Source of the DNA: Neodiprion pinetum
Taxonomy: Eukaryota > Arthropoda > Insecta > Hymenoptera > Diprionidae
Reading direction: 5' to 3'
Assembly (NCBI RefSeq): GCF_021155775.2
Contig: NC_060237.1
Location: 3,846,501 to 3,910,500, forward strand
Length of the DNA: 64,000 bases
The notes beneath the pieces were generated by a model. It saw only the letters and a program-made list of their open reading frames with translations, made no database searches and was not told the origin of the DNA. The translations under genes and the position numbers were made by a program. Shown piece after piece: positions 24,036 through 36,548 of the stretch. The number at the start of each line of letters is the position of its first letter. The first letter of the stretch is position 1.

Positions 24036-25829
24036 CGCCGGAAAGACTTGATTCCAGCACTTTTTGAAATCGCGAAAATTTTCGCCAAAAATACAAAGGG
24101 GTTAACCTTCCTTTTTTTTTCACCAAAAAATTTTTCGTCTCAGAATCGATTCGTATGACTCTTTCCCGACCAATTGGACCCCAAGGAACTCAGAAAACGC
24201 AGCGAAAAGAGCGTGGGATCAACAGAAGCGAAATGACGAAGGAAAAAGCACCTGCTGAAAAATGTCGAAAATTGAGGTTTTCGTTTTTTGGCTGTAACTC
24301 TCGATGCGTTGATCGCAGCGTATTGAGACTGCGCCCAATCGATTTCTCTCGCAAAATTACGTCGGAATAGCGCCGGAAAGACTTGATTCCAGCACTTTTC
24401 GAAATCGCGAAAATTTTCGCCAAAAATACAAAGGGGTTAACCTTCCTTTTTTTTTCACCAAAAAATTTTTCGTCTCAGGATCGATTCGTATGACTCTTTC
24501 CCGACCAATTGGACCCCAAGGAACTCAGAAAACGCAGCGAAAAGAGCGTGAGATCAACAGAAGCGAAATGACGAAGGAAAAAGCACCTGCTGAAAAATGT
24601 CGAAAATTCAGGTTTTCGTTTTTTGGCTGTAACTTTCGATGCGTTGATCGCAGCGTATTGGGGCTGCGCCCAATCGATTTCTCTCGCAAAAGTACGTCGA
24701 AATAGCGCCAGAAAGACCTGAATCCAGCACTTTTCAAAATCGCGAAAATTTTCGCCAAAAATACAAAGGGGTTAACCTTCCTTTTTTTTTCATCAAAAAA
24801 TTTTTCGTCTCAGAATCGATTCGTATGACTCTTTCCCGACCAATTGGACCCCAAGGAACTCAGAAAACGCAGCGAAAAGAGCGTGGGATCAACAGAAGCG
24901 AAATGACGAAGGAAAAAGCACCTGCTGAAAAATGTCGAAAATTCAGGTTTTCGTTTTTTGGCTGTAACTTTCGATGCGTTGATCGCAGCGTATTGGGACT
25001 GCGCCCAATCGATTTCTCTCGCAAAATTACGTCGGAATAGCGCCGGAAAGACTTGATTCCAGCACTTTTCGAAATCGCGAAAATTTTCGCCAAAAATACA
25101 AAGGGGTTAACCTTCCTTTTTTTTTCACCAAAAAATTTTTCGTCTCAGAATCGATCCGTATGACTCTTTCCCGACCAATTGGACCCCAAGGAACTCAGAA
25201 AACGCAGCGAAAAGAGCGTGGGATCAACAGAAGCGAAATGACGAAGGAAAAAGCACCTGCTGAAAAATGTCGAAAATTCAGATTTTCGTTTTTTGGCTGT
25301 AACTTTCGATGCGTTGATCGCAGCGTATTGGGACTGCACCCAATCGATTTCTCTCGCAAAATTACGTCGGAATAGCGCCAGAAAGACTTGATTCCAGCAC
25401 TTTTCAAAATCGCGAAAATTTTCGCCAAAAATACAAAGGGGTTAACCTTCCTTTTTTTTTCACCAAAAAATTTATCGTCTCAGAATCGATTCGTATGACT
25501 CTTTCCCGACCAATCGGACCCCAAGGAACTCAGAAAACGCAGCGAAAAGAGCGTGGGATCAACAGAAGCGAAATGACGAAGGAAAAAGCACCTGCTGAAA
25601 AATGTCGAAAATTCAGGTTTTCGTTTTTTGGCTGTAACTTTCGATGCGTTGATCGCAGCGTATTGGGACTGCGCCCAATCGATTTCTCTCGCAAAATTAC
25701 GTCGGAATAGCGCCAGAAAGACTTGATTCCAGCACTTTTCAAAATCGCGAAAATTTTCGCCAAAAATACAAAGGGGTTAACCTTCCTTTTTTTTTCACCA
25801 AAAAATTTTTCGTCTCAGAATCGATTCGT

Positions 25830-28800
25830 ATGACTCTTTCCCGACCAATTGGACCCCAAGGAACTCAGAAAACGCAGCGAAAAGGGCGTGGGATCAACAG
25901 AAGCGAAATGACAAAGGAAAAAGCACCTGCTGAAAAATGTCGAAAATTCAGGTTTTCGTTTTTTGGCTGTAACTTTCGATGCGTTGATCGCAGCGTATTG
26001 GGACTGCGCCCAATCGATTTCTCTCGCAAAATTACGTCGGAATAGCGCCAGAAAGACTTGATTCCAGCACTTTTCGAAATCGCGAAAATTTTCGCCAAAA
26101 ATACAAAGGGGTTAACCTTCCTTTTTTTTTCACCAAAAAATTTTTCGTCTCAGAATCGATTCGTATGACTCTTTCCCGACCAATTGGACCCCAAGGAACT
26201 CAGAAAACGCAGCGAAAAGAGCGTGGGTTCAACAGAAGCGAAATGACGAAGGAAAAAGCACCTGCTGAAAAATGTCGGAAATTCAGGTTTTCGTTTTTTG
26301 GCTGTAACTTTCGATGCGTTGATCGCAGCGTATTGGGACTGCGCCCAATCGATTTCTCTCGCAAAATTACGTCGGAATAGCGCCAGAAAGACTTGATTCC
26401 AGCACTTTTCAAAATCGCGAAAATTTTCGCCAAAAATACAAAGGGGTTAACCTTCCTTTTTTTTTCACCAAAAAATTTTTCGTCTCAGAATCGATTCGTA
26501 TGACTCTTTCCCGACCAATTGGACCCCAAGGAACTCAGAAAACGCAGCGAAAAGAGCGTGGGATCAACAGAAGCGAAATGACGAAGGAAAAAGCACCTGC
26601 TAAAAAATGTCGAAAATTCAGGTTTTCGTTTTTTGGCTGTAACTTTCGATGCGTTGATCGCAGCGTATTGGGACTGCGCCCAATCGATTTCTCTCGCAAA
26701 ATTACGTCGGAATAGCGCCAGAAAGACTTGATTCCGGCACTTTTCAAAATCGCGAATATTTTCGCCAAAAATACAAAGGGGTTAACCTTCCTTTTTTTTT
26801 CACCAAAAAATTTTTCGCCTCAGAATCGATTCGTATGACTCCTTCCCGACCAATTGGACCCCAAGGAACTCAGAAAACGCAGCGAAAAGAGCGTGGGATC
26901 AACAGAAGCGAAATGACGAAGGAAAAAGCACCTGCTGAAAAATGTCGAAAATTCAGGTTTTCGTTTTTTGGCTGTAACTTTCGATGCGTTGATCGCAGCG
27001 TATTGGGACTGCGCCCAATCGATTTCTCTCGCAAAATTACGTCGGAATAGCGCCAGAAAGACTTGATTCCAGCACTTTTCGAAATCGCGAAAATTTTCGC
27101 CAAAAATACAAAGGGGTTAACCTTCCTTTTTTTTTCACCAAAAAATTTTTCGTCTCAGAATCGATTCGTATGACTCTTTCCCGACCAATTGGACCCCAAG
27201 AAACTCAGAAAACGCAGCGAAAAGAGCGTGGGATCAACAGAAGCGAAATGACGAAGGAAAAAGCACCTGCTGAAAAATGTCGGAAATTCAGGTTTTCGTT
27301 TTTTGGCTGTAACTTTCGATGCGTTGATCGCAGCGTATTGGGACTGCGCCTAATCGATTTCTCTCGCAAAATTACGTCGGAATAGCGCCAGAAAGACTTG
27401 ATTCCAGCACTTTTCAAAATCGCGAAAATTTTCGCCAAAAATACAAAGGGGTTAACCTTCCTTTTTTTTTCACCAAAAAATTTTTCGTCTCAGAATCGAT
27501 TCGTATGACTCTTTCCCGACTAATTGGACCCCAAGGAACTCAGAAAACGCAGCGAAAAGAGCGTGGGATCAACAGAAGCGAAATGACGAAGGAAAAAGCA
27601 CCTGCTGAAAAATGTCGAAAATTCAGGTTTTCGTTTTTTGGCTGTAACTTTCGATGCGTTGATCGCAGCGTATTGGGACTGCGCCCAATCGATTTCTCTC
27701 GCAAAATTACGTCGGAATAGCGCCAGAAAGACTTGATTCCAGCACTTTCCAAAATCGCGAAAATTTTCGCCAAAAATACAAAGGGGTTAACCTTCCTTTT
27801 TTTTTCACCAAAAAATTTTTCGTCTCAGAATCGATTCGTATGACTCTTTCCCGACCAATTGGACCCCAAGGAACTCAGAAAACGCAGCGAAAAGAGCGTG
27901 GGATCAACAGAAGCGAAATGACGAAGGAAAAAGCACCTGCTGAAAAATGTCGAAAATTCAGGTTTTCGTTTTTTGGCTGTAACTTTCGATGCGTTGATCG
28001 CAGCGTATTGGGACTGCGCCCAATCGATTTCTCTCGCAAAATTACGTCGGAATAGCGCCAGAAAGACTTGATTCCAGCACTTTTCAAAATCGCGAAAATT
28101 TTCGCCAAAAATACAAAGGGGTTAACCTTCCTTTTTTTTTCACCAAAAAATTTTTCGTCTCAGAATCGATTCGTATGACTCTTTCCCGACCAATTGGACC
28201 CCAAGGAACTCAGAAAACGCAGCGAAAAGAGCGTGGGATCAACAGAAGCGAAATGACGAAGGAAAAAGCACCTGCTGAAAAATGTCGGAAATTCAGGTTT
28301 TCGTTTTTTGGCTGTAACTTTCGATGCGTTGATCGCAGCGTATTGGGACTGCGCCCAATCGATTTCTCTCGCAAAATTACGTCGGAATAGCGCCAGAAAG
28401 ACTTGATTCCAGCACTTTTCAAAATCGCGAAAATTTTCGCCAAAAATACAAAGGGGTTAACCTTCCTTTTTTTTTCACCAAAAAATTTTTCGTCTCAGAA
28501 TCGATTCGTATGACTCTTTCCCGACCAATTGGACCCCAAGGAACTCAGAAAACGCAGCGAAAAGGGCGTGGGATCAACAGAAGCGAAATGACAAAGGAAA
28601 AAGCACCTGCTGAAAAATGTCGAAAATTCAGGTTTTCGTTTTTTGGCTGTAACTTTCGATGCGTTGATCGCAGCGTATTGGGACTGCGCCCAATCGATTT
28701 CTCTCGCAAAATTACGTCGGAATAGCGCCAGAAAGACTTGATTCCAGCACTTTTCGAAATCGCGAAAATTTTCGCCAAAAATACAAAGGGGTTAACCTTC

Positions 28801-31189
28801 CTTTTTTTTTCACCAAAAAATTTTTCGTCTCAGAATCGATTCGTATGACTCTTTCCCGACCAATTGGACCCCAAGGGACTCAGAAAACGCAGCGAAAAGA
28901 GCGTGGGATCAACAGAAGCGAAATGACGAAGGAAAAAGCACCTGCTGAAAAATGTCGGAAATTCAGGTTTTCGTTTTTTGGCTGTAACTTTCGATGCGTT
29001 GATCGCAGCGTATTGGGACTGCGCCCAATCGATTTCTCTCGCAAAATTACGTCGGAATAGCGCCAGAAAGACTTGATTCCAGCACTTTTCAAAATCGCGA
29101 AAATTTTCGCCAAAAATACAAAGGGGTTAACCTTCCTTTTTTTTTCACCAAAAAATTTTTCGTCTCAGAATCGATTCGTATGACTCTTTCCCGACCAATT
29201 GGACCCCAAGGAACTCAGAAAACGCAGCGAAAAGAGCGTGGGATCAACAGAAGCGAAATGACGAAGGAAAAAACACCTGCTGAAAAATGTCGAAAATTCA
29301 GGTTTTCGTTTTTTGGCTGTAACTTTCGATGCGTTGATCGCAGCGTATTGGGACTGCGCCCAATCGATTTCTCTCGCAAAATTACGTCGGAATAGCGCCA
29401 GAAAGACTTGATTCCGGCACTTTTCAAAATCGCGAATATTTTCGCCAAAAATACAAAGGGGTTAACCTTCTTTTTTTTTTCACCAAAAAATTTTTCGCCT
29501 CAGAATCGATTCGTATGACTCCTTCCCGACCAATTGGACCCCAAGGAACTCAGAAAACGCAGCGAAAAGAGCGTGGGATCAACAGAAGCGAAATGACGAA
29601 GGAAAAAGCACCTGCTGAAAAATGTCGAAAATTCAGGTTTTCGTTTTTTGGCTGTAACTTTCGATGCGTTGATCGCAGCGTATTGGGACTGCGCCCAATC
29701 GATTTCTCTCGCAAAATTACGTCGGAATAGCGCCAGAAAGACTTGATTCCAGCACTTTTCGAAATCGCGAAAATTTTCGCCAAAAATACAAAGGGGTTAA
29801 CCTTCCTTTTTTTTTCACCAAAAAATTTTTCGTCTCAGAATCGATTCGTATGACTCTTTCCCGACCAATTGGACCCCAAGGAACTCAGAAAACGCAGCGA
29901 AAAGAGCGTGGGATCAACAGAAGCGAAATGACGAAGGAAAAAGCACCTGCTGAAAAATGTCGGAAATTCAGGTTTTCGTTTTTTGGCTGTAACTTTCGAT
30001 GCGTTGATCGCAGCGTATTGGGACTGCGCCTAATCGATTTCTCTCGCAAAATTACGTCGGAATAGCGCCAGAAAGACTTGATTCCAGCACTTTTCAAAAT
30101 CGCGAAAATTTTCGCCAAAAATACAAAGGGGTTAACCTTCCTTTTTTTTTCACCAAAAAATTTTTCGTCTCAGAATCGATTCGTATGACTCTTTCCCGAC
30201 CAATTGGACCCCAAGGAACTCAGAAAACGCAGCGAAAAGAGCGTGGGATCAACAGAAGCGAAATGACGAAGGAAAAAGCACCTGCTGAAAAATGTCGAAA
30301 ATTCAGGTTTTCGTTTTTTGGCTGTAACTTTCGATGCGTTGATCGCAGCGTATTGGGACTGCGCCCAATCGATTTCTCTCGCAAAATTACGTCGGAATAG
30401 CGCCAGAAAGACTTGATTCCAGCACTTTCCAAAATCGCGAAAATTTTCGCCAAAAATACAAAGGGGTTAACCTTCCTTTTTTTTTCACCAAAAAATTTTT
30501 CGTCTCAGAATCGATTCGTATGACTCTTTCCCGACCAATTGGACCCCAAGGAACTCAGAAAACGCAGCGAAAAGAGCGTGGGATCAACAGAAGCGAAATG
30601 ACGAAGGAAAAAGCACCTGCTGAAAAATGTCGAAAATTCAGGTTTTCGTTTTTTGGCTGTAACTTTCGATGCGTTGATCGCAGCGTATTGGGACTGCGCC
30701 CAATCGATTTCTCTCGCAAAATTACGTCGGAATAGCGCCAGAAAGACTTGATTCCAGCACTTTTAGAAATCGCGAAAATTTTCGCCAAAAATACAAAGGG
30801 GTTAACCTTCCTTTTTTTTTCACCAAAAAATTTTTCGTCTCAGAATCGATTCGTATGACTCTTTCCCGACCAATTGGACCCCAAGGAACTCAGAAAACGC
30901 AGCGAAAAGAGCGTGGGATCAACAGAAGCGAAATGACGAAGGAAAAAGCACCTGCTGAAAAATGTCGGAAATTCAGGTTTTCGTTTTTTGGCTGTAACTT
31001 TCGATGCGTTGATCGCAGCGTATTGGGACTGCGCCCAATCGATTTCTCTCGCAAAATTACGTCGGAATAGCGCCAGAAAGACTTGATTCCAGCACTTTTC
31101 AAAATCGCGAAAATTTTCGCCAAAAATACAAAGGGGTTAACCTTCCTTTTTTTTTCACCAAAAAATTTTTCGTCTCAGAATCGATTCGT
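25830..31189 (+). repeat. Higher-order 8-unit repeat, two copies of 2,680 bp
   Basis: Units 25,830-28,509 are repeated as 28,510-31,189. Matching rare variants at the same offset are: AAAGGGCGTG plus ACAAAGG (25,830/28,510), TGTCGGAAATTC (26,165/28,845), CCGGCAC with GCGAATATT and CGCCTCAG (26,500/29,180), CCTAATCGATT (27,170/29,850), and AGCACTTTCC (27,505/30,185). Each copy also carries private changes, so duplication was followed by some divergence. This is the clearest higher-order structure in the array. Confidence 0.85.
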
Positions 31190-33534
31190 ATGACTCTTTC
31201 CCGACCAATTGGACCCCAAGGAACTCAGAAAACGCAGCGAAAAGAGCGTGGGATCAACAGAAGCGAAATGACGAAGGAAAAAGCACCTGCTGAAAAATGT
31301 CGAAAATTCAGGTTTTCGTTTTTTGGCTGTAACTTTCGATGCGTTGATCGCAGCGTATTGGGACTGCGCCCAATCGATTTCTCTCGCAAAATTACGTCGG
31401 AATAGCGCCAGAAAGACTTGATTCCGGCACTTTTCAAAATCGCGAATATTTTCGCCAAAAATACAAAGGGGTTAACCTTCCTTTTTTTTTCACCAAAAAA
31501 TTTTTCGCCTCAGAATCGATTCGTATGACTCCTTCCCGACCAATTGGACCCCTAGGAACTCAGAAAACGCAGCGAAAAGAGCGTGGGATCAACAGAAGCG
31601 AAATGACGAAGGAAAAAGCACCTGCTGAAAAATGTCGAAAATTCAGGTTTTCGTTTTTTGGCTGTAACTTTCGATGCGTTGATCGCAGCGTATTGGGACT
31701 GCGCCCAATCGATTTCTCTCGCAAAATTACGTCGAAATAGCGCCGGAAAGACTTGATTCCAGCACTTTTCGAAATCGCGAAAATTTTCGCCAAAAATACA
31801 AAGGGGTTAACCTTCCTTTTTTTTTCACCAAAAAATTTTTCGTCTCAGAATCGATTCGTATGACTCTTTCCCGACCAATTGGACCCCAAGGAACTCAGAA
31901 AACGCAGCGAAAAGAGCGTGGGATCAACAGAAGCGAAATGACGAAGGAAAAAGCACCTGCTGAAAAATGTCGAAAATTCAGAATCTCGTTTTTTGGCTGT
32001 AACTTTCGATGCGTTGATCGCAGCGTATTGGGACTGCGCCCAATCGATTTCTCTCGCAAAATTACGTCGGAATAGCGCCAGAAAGACTTGATTCCAGCAC
32101 TTTTCGAAATCGCGAAAATTTTCGCCAAAAATACAAAGGGGTTAACCTTCCTTTTTTTTTCACCAAAAAATTTTTCGTCTCAGAATCGATTCGTATGACT
32201 CCTTCCCGACCAATTGGACCCCAAGGAACTCAGAAAACGCAGCGAAAAGAGCGTGGGATCAACAGAAGCGAAATGACGAAGGAAAAAGCACCTGCTGAAA
32301 AATGTCGAAAATTCAGGTTTTCGTTTTTTGGCTGTAACTTTCGATGCGTTAATCGCAGCGTATTGGGACTGCGCCCAATCGATTTCTCTTGCAAAATTAC
32401 GTCGGAATAGCGCCAGAAAGACTTGATTCCAGCAATTTTCAAAATCGCGAAAATTTTCGCCAAAAATACAAAGGGGTTAACCTTCCTTTTTTTGTCACCA
32501 AAAAATTTTTCGTCTCAGAATCGATTCGTATGACTCCTTCCCGACCAATTGGACCCCAAGGAACTCAGAAAACGCAGCGAAAAGAGCGTGGGATCAACAG
32601 AAGCGAAATGACGAAGGAAAAAGCACCTGCTGAAAAATGTCAAAAATTCAGGTTTTCGTTTTTTGGCTGTAACTTTCGATGCGTTGATCGCAGCGTATTG
32701 GGACTGCGCCCAATCGATTTCTCCCGCAAAATTACGTCGGAATAGCGCCAGAAAGACTTGAATCCAGCACTTTTCAAAATCGCGAAAATTTTCGCCAAAA
32801 ATACAAAGGGGTTAACCTTCCTTTTTTTTTCACCAAAAAATTTTTCGTCTCAGAATCGATTCGTATGACTCCTTCCCGACCAATTGGACCCCAAGGAACT
32901 CGGAAAACGCAGCGAAAAGAGCGTGGGATCAACAGAAGCGAAATGACGAAGGAAAAAGCACCCGCTGAAAAATGTCGAAAATTCAGGTTTTCGTTTTTTG
33001 GCTGTAACTTTCGATGCGTTGATCGCAGCGTATTGGGACTGCGCCCAATCGATTTCTCTCGCAAAATTACGTCGGAATAGCGCCGTAAAGACTTGATTCC
33101 AGCACTTTTCGAAATCGCGAAAATTTTCGCCTAAAATACAAAGGGGCTAACCCTCCTTTTTTTTTCACCAAAAAATTTTTCGTCTCAGAATCGATTCGTA
33201 TGACTCTTTCCCGACCAATTGGACCCCAAGGAACTCAGAAAACGCAGCGAAAAGAGCGTGGGATCAACAGAAGCGAAATGACGAAGGAAAAAGCACCTGC
33301 TGAAAAATGTCGAAAATTCAGGTTTTCGTTTTTTGGCTGTAACTTTCGATGCGTTGATCGCAGCGTATTGGGACTGCGCCCAATCAATTTCTCTTGCAAA
33401 ATTACGTCGGAATAGCGCCAGAAAGATTTGATTCCAGCACTTTTCGAAATCGCGAAAATTTTCGCCAAAAATACGAAGGGGTTAACCTTCCTTTTTTTTT
33501 CACCAAAAAATTTTTCGTCTCAGAATCGATTCGT

Positions 33535-36213
33535 ATGACTCTTTCCCGACCAATTGGACCCCAAGGAACTCAGAAAACGCAGCGAAAAGAGCGTGGGATC
33601 AACAGAAGCGAAATGACGAAGGAAAAAGCACCTGCTGAAAAATGTCGAAAATTCAGGTTTTCGTTTTTTGGCTGTAACTTTCGATGCGTTGATCGCAGCG
33701 TATTGGGACTGCGCCCAATCGATTTCTCTCGCAAAATTACGTCGGAATAGCGCCAGAAAGACTTGATTCCAGCACTTTTCAAAATCGCAAAAATTTTCGA
33801 CAGAAATACAAAGGGGTTAACCTTCCTTTTTTTTTCACCAAAAAATTTTTCGTCTCAGAATCGATTCGTATGACTCCTTCCCGACCAATTGGACCCCAAG
33901 GAACTCAGAAAACGCAGCGAAAAGAGCGTGAGATCAACAGAAGCGAAATGACGAAGGAAAAAGCACCTGCTGAAAAATGTCGAAAATTCAGGTTTTCGTT
34001 TTTTGGCTGTAACTTTCGATGCGTTGATCGCAGCGTATTGGGACTGCGCCCAATCGATTTCTCTCGCAAAATTACGTCGGAATAGCGCCGAAAAGACTTG
34101 ATTCCAGCAATTTTCAAAATCGCGAAAATTTTCGCCAAAAATACAAAGGGGTTAACCTTCCTTTTTTTTTCACCAAAAAATTTTTCGTCTCAGAATCGAT
34201 TCGTATGACTCCTTCCCGACCAATTGGACCCCAAGGAACTCAGAAAACGCAGCGAAAAGAGCGTGGGATCAACAGAAGCGAAATGACGAAGGAAAAAGCA
34301 CCTGCTGAAAAATGACGAAAATTCAGGTTTTCGTTTTTTGGCTGTAACTTTCGATGCGTTGATCGCAGCGTATTGGGACTGCGCCCAATCGATTTCTCTC
34401 GCAAAATTACGTCGGAATAGCGCCAGAAAGACTTGATTGCAGCACTTTTCGAAATCGCGAAAATTTACGCCAAAAATACGAAGGGGTTAACCTTCCTTTT
34501 TTTTTCACCAAAAAATTTTTCGTCTCAGAATCGATTCGTATGACTCTTTCCCGACCAATTGGACCCCAAGGAACTCAGAAAACGCAGCGAAAAGTGCGTG
34601 GGATCAACAGAAGCGAAATGACGAAGGAAAAAGCACCTGCTGAAAAATGTCGAAAATTCAGGTTTTCGTTTTTTGGCTGTAACTTTCGATGCGTTGATCG
34701 CAGCGTATTGGGACTGCGCCCAATCGATTTCTCTCGCAACATTACGTCGGAACAGCGCCGGAAAGACTTGATTCCAGTACTTTTCGAAATCGCGAAAATT
34801 TTCGCCAAAAATACAAAGGGGTTAACCTTCCTTTTTTTTTCACCAAAAAATTTTTCGTCTCAGAATCGATTCGTATGACTCTTTCCCGACCAATTGGACC
34901 CCAAGGAACTCAGAAAACGCAGCGAAAAGAGCGTGGGATCAACAGAAGCGAAATGACGAAGGAAAAAGCACCTGCTGAAAAATGTCGAAAATTCAGGTTT
35001 TCGTTTTTTGGCTGTAACTTTCGATGCGTTGATCGCAGCGTATTGGGACTGCGCCCAATCGATTTCTCTCGCAAAATTACGTCGGAATAGCGCCAGAAAG
35101 ACTTGATTCCAGCACTTTTCAAAATCGCGAAAATTTTCGCCAAAAATACAAAGGGGTTAACCTTCCTTTTTTTTTCACCAAAAAATTTTTCGTCTCAGAA
35201 TCGATTCGTATGACTCCTTCCCGACCAATTGGACCCCAAGGAACTCAGAAAACGCAGCGAAAAGAGCATGGGATCAACAGAAGCGAAATGACGAAGGAAA
35301 AAGCACCTGCTGAAAAATGTCAAAAATTCAGGTTTTCGTTTTTTGGCTGTAACTTTCGATGCGTTGATCGCAGCGTATTGGGACTGCGCCCAATCGATTT
35401 CTCTCGCAAAATTACGTCGGAATAGCGCCAGAAAGACTTGATTCCAGCACTTTTCAAAATCGCAAAAATTTTCGACAGAAATACAAAGGGGTTAACCTTC
35501 CTTTTTTTTCACCAAAAAATTTTTCGTCTCAGAATCGATTCGTATGACTCCTTCCCGACCAATTGGACCCCAAGGAACTCAGAAAACGCAGCGAAAAGAG
35601 CGTGAGATCAACAGAAGCGAAATGACGAAGGAAAAAGCACCTGCTGAAAAATGTCGAAAATTCAGGTTTTCGTTTTTTGGCTGTAACTTTCGATGCGTTG
35701 ATCGCAGCGTATTGGGACTGCGCCCAATCGATTTCTCTCGCAAAATTACGTCGGAATAGCGCCGAAAAGACTTGATTCCAGCAATTTTCAAAATCGCGAA
35801 AATTTTCGCCAAAAATACAAAGGGGTTAACCTTCCTTTTTTTTTCACCAAAAAATTTTTCGTCTCAGAATCGATTCGTATGACTCCTTCCCGACCAATTG
35901 GACCCCAAGGAACTCAGAAAACGCAGCGAAAAGAGCGTGGGATCAACAGAAGCGAAATGACGAAGGAAAAAGCACCTGCTGAAAAATGACGAAAATTCAG
36001 GTTTTCGTTTTTTGGCTGTAACTTTCGATGCGTTGATCGCAGCGTATTGGGACTGCGCCCAATCGATTTCTCTCGCAAAATTACGTCGGAATAGCGCCAG
36101 AAAGACTTGATTGCAGCACTTTTCGAAATCGCGAAAATTTTCGCCAAAAATACGAAGGGGTTAACCTTCCTTTTTTTTTCACCAAAAAATTTTTCGTCTC
36201 AGAATCGATTCGT
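33535..36213 (+). repeat. Three-unit block repeated 5 units apart
   Basis: Variants shared at an offset of about 1,675 bp are: CGCAAAAATTTTCGACAG (near 33,787 and 35,461), GCGTGAGATC (units 33,870 and 35,544), and AATGACGAAAATT with GATTGCAGC (units 34,205 and 35,879). Confidence 0.75.
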
Positions 36214-36548
36214 ATGACTCTTTCCCGACCAATTGGACCCCAAGGAACTCAGAAAACGCAGCGAAAAGAGCGTGGGATCAACAGAAGCGAAATGACGAAG
36301 GAAAAAGCACCTGCTGAAAAATGTCGAAAATTCAGGTTTTCGTTTTTTGGCTGTAACTTTCGATGCGTTGATCGCAGCGTATTGGGACTGCGCCCAATCG
36401 ATTTCTCTCGCAAAATTACGTCGGAATAGCGCCAGAAAGACTTGATTCCAGCACTTTTCAAAATCGCGAAAATTTTCGCCAAAAATACAAAGGGGTTAAC
36501 CTTCCTTTTTTTTTCACCAAAAAATTTTTCGTCTCAGAATCGATTCGT

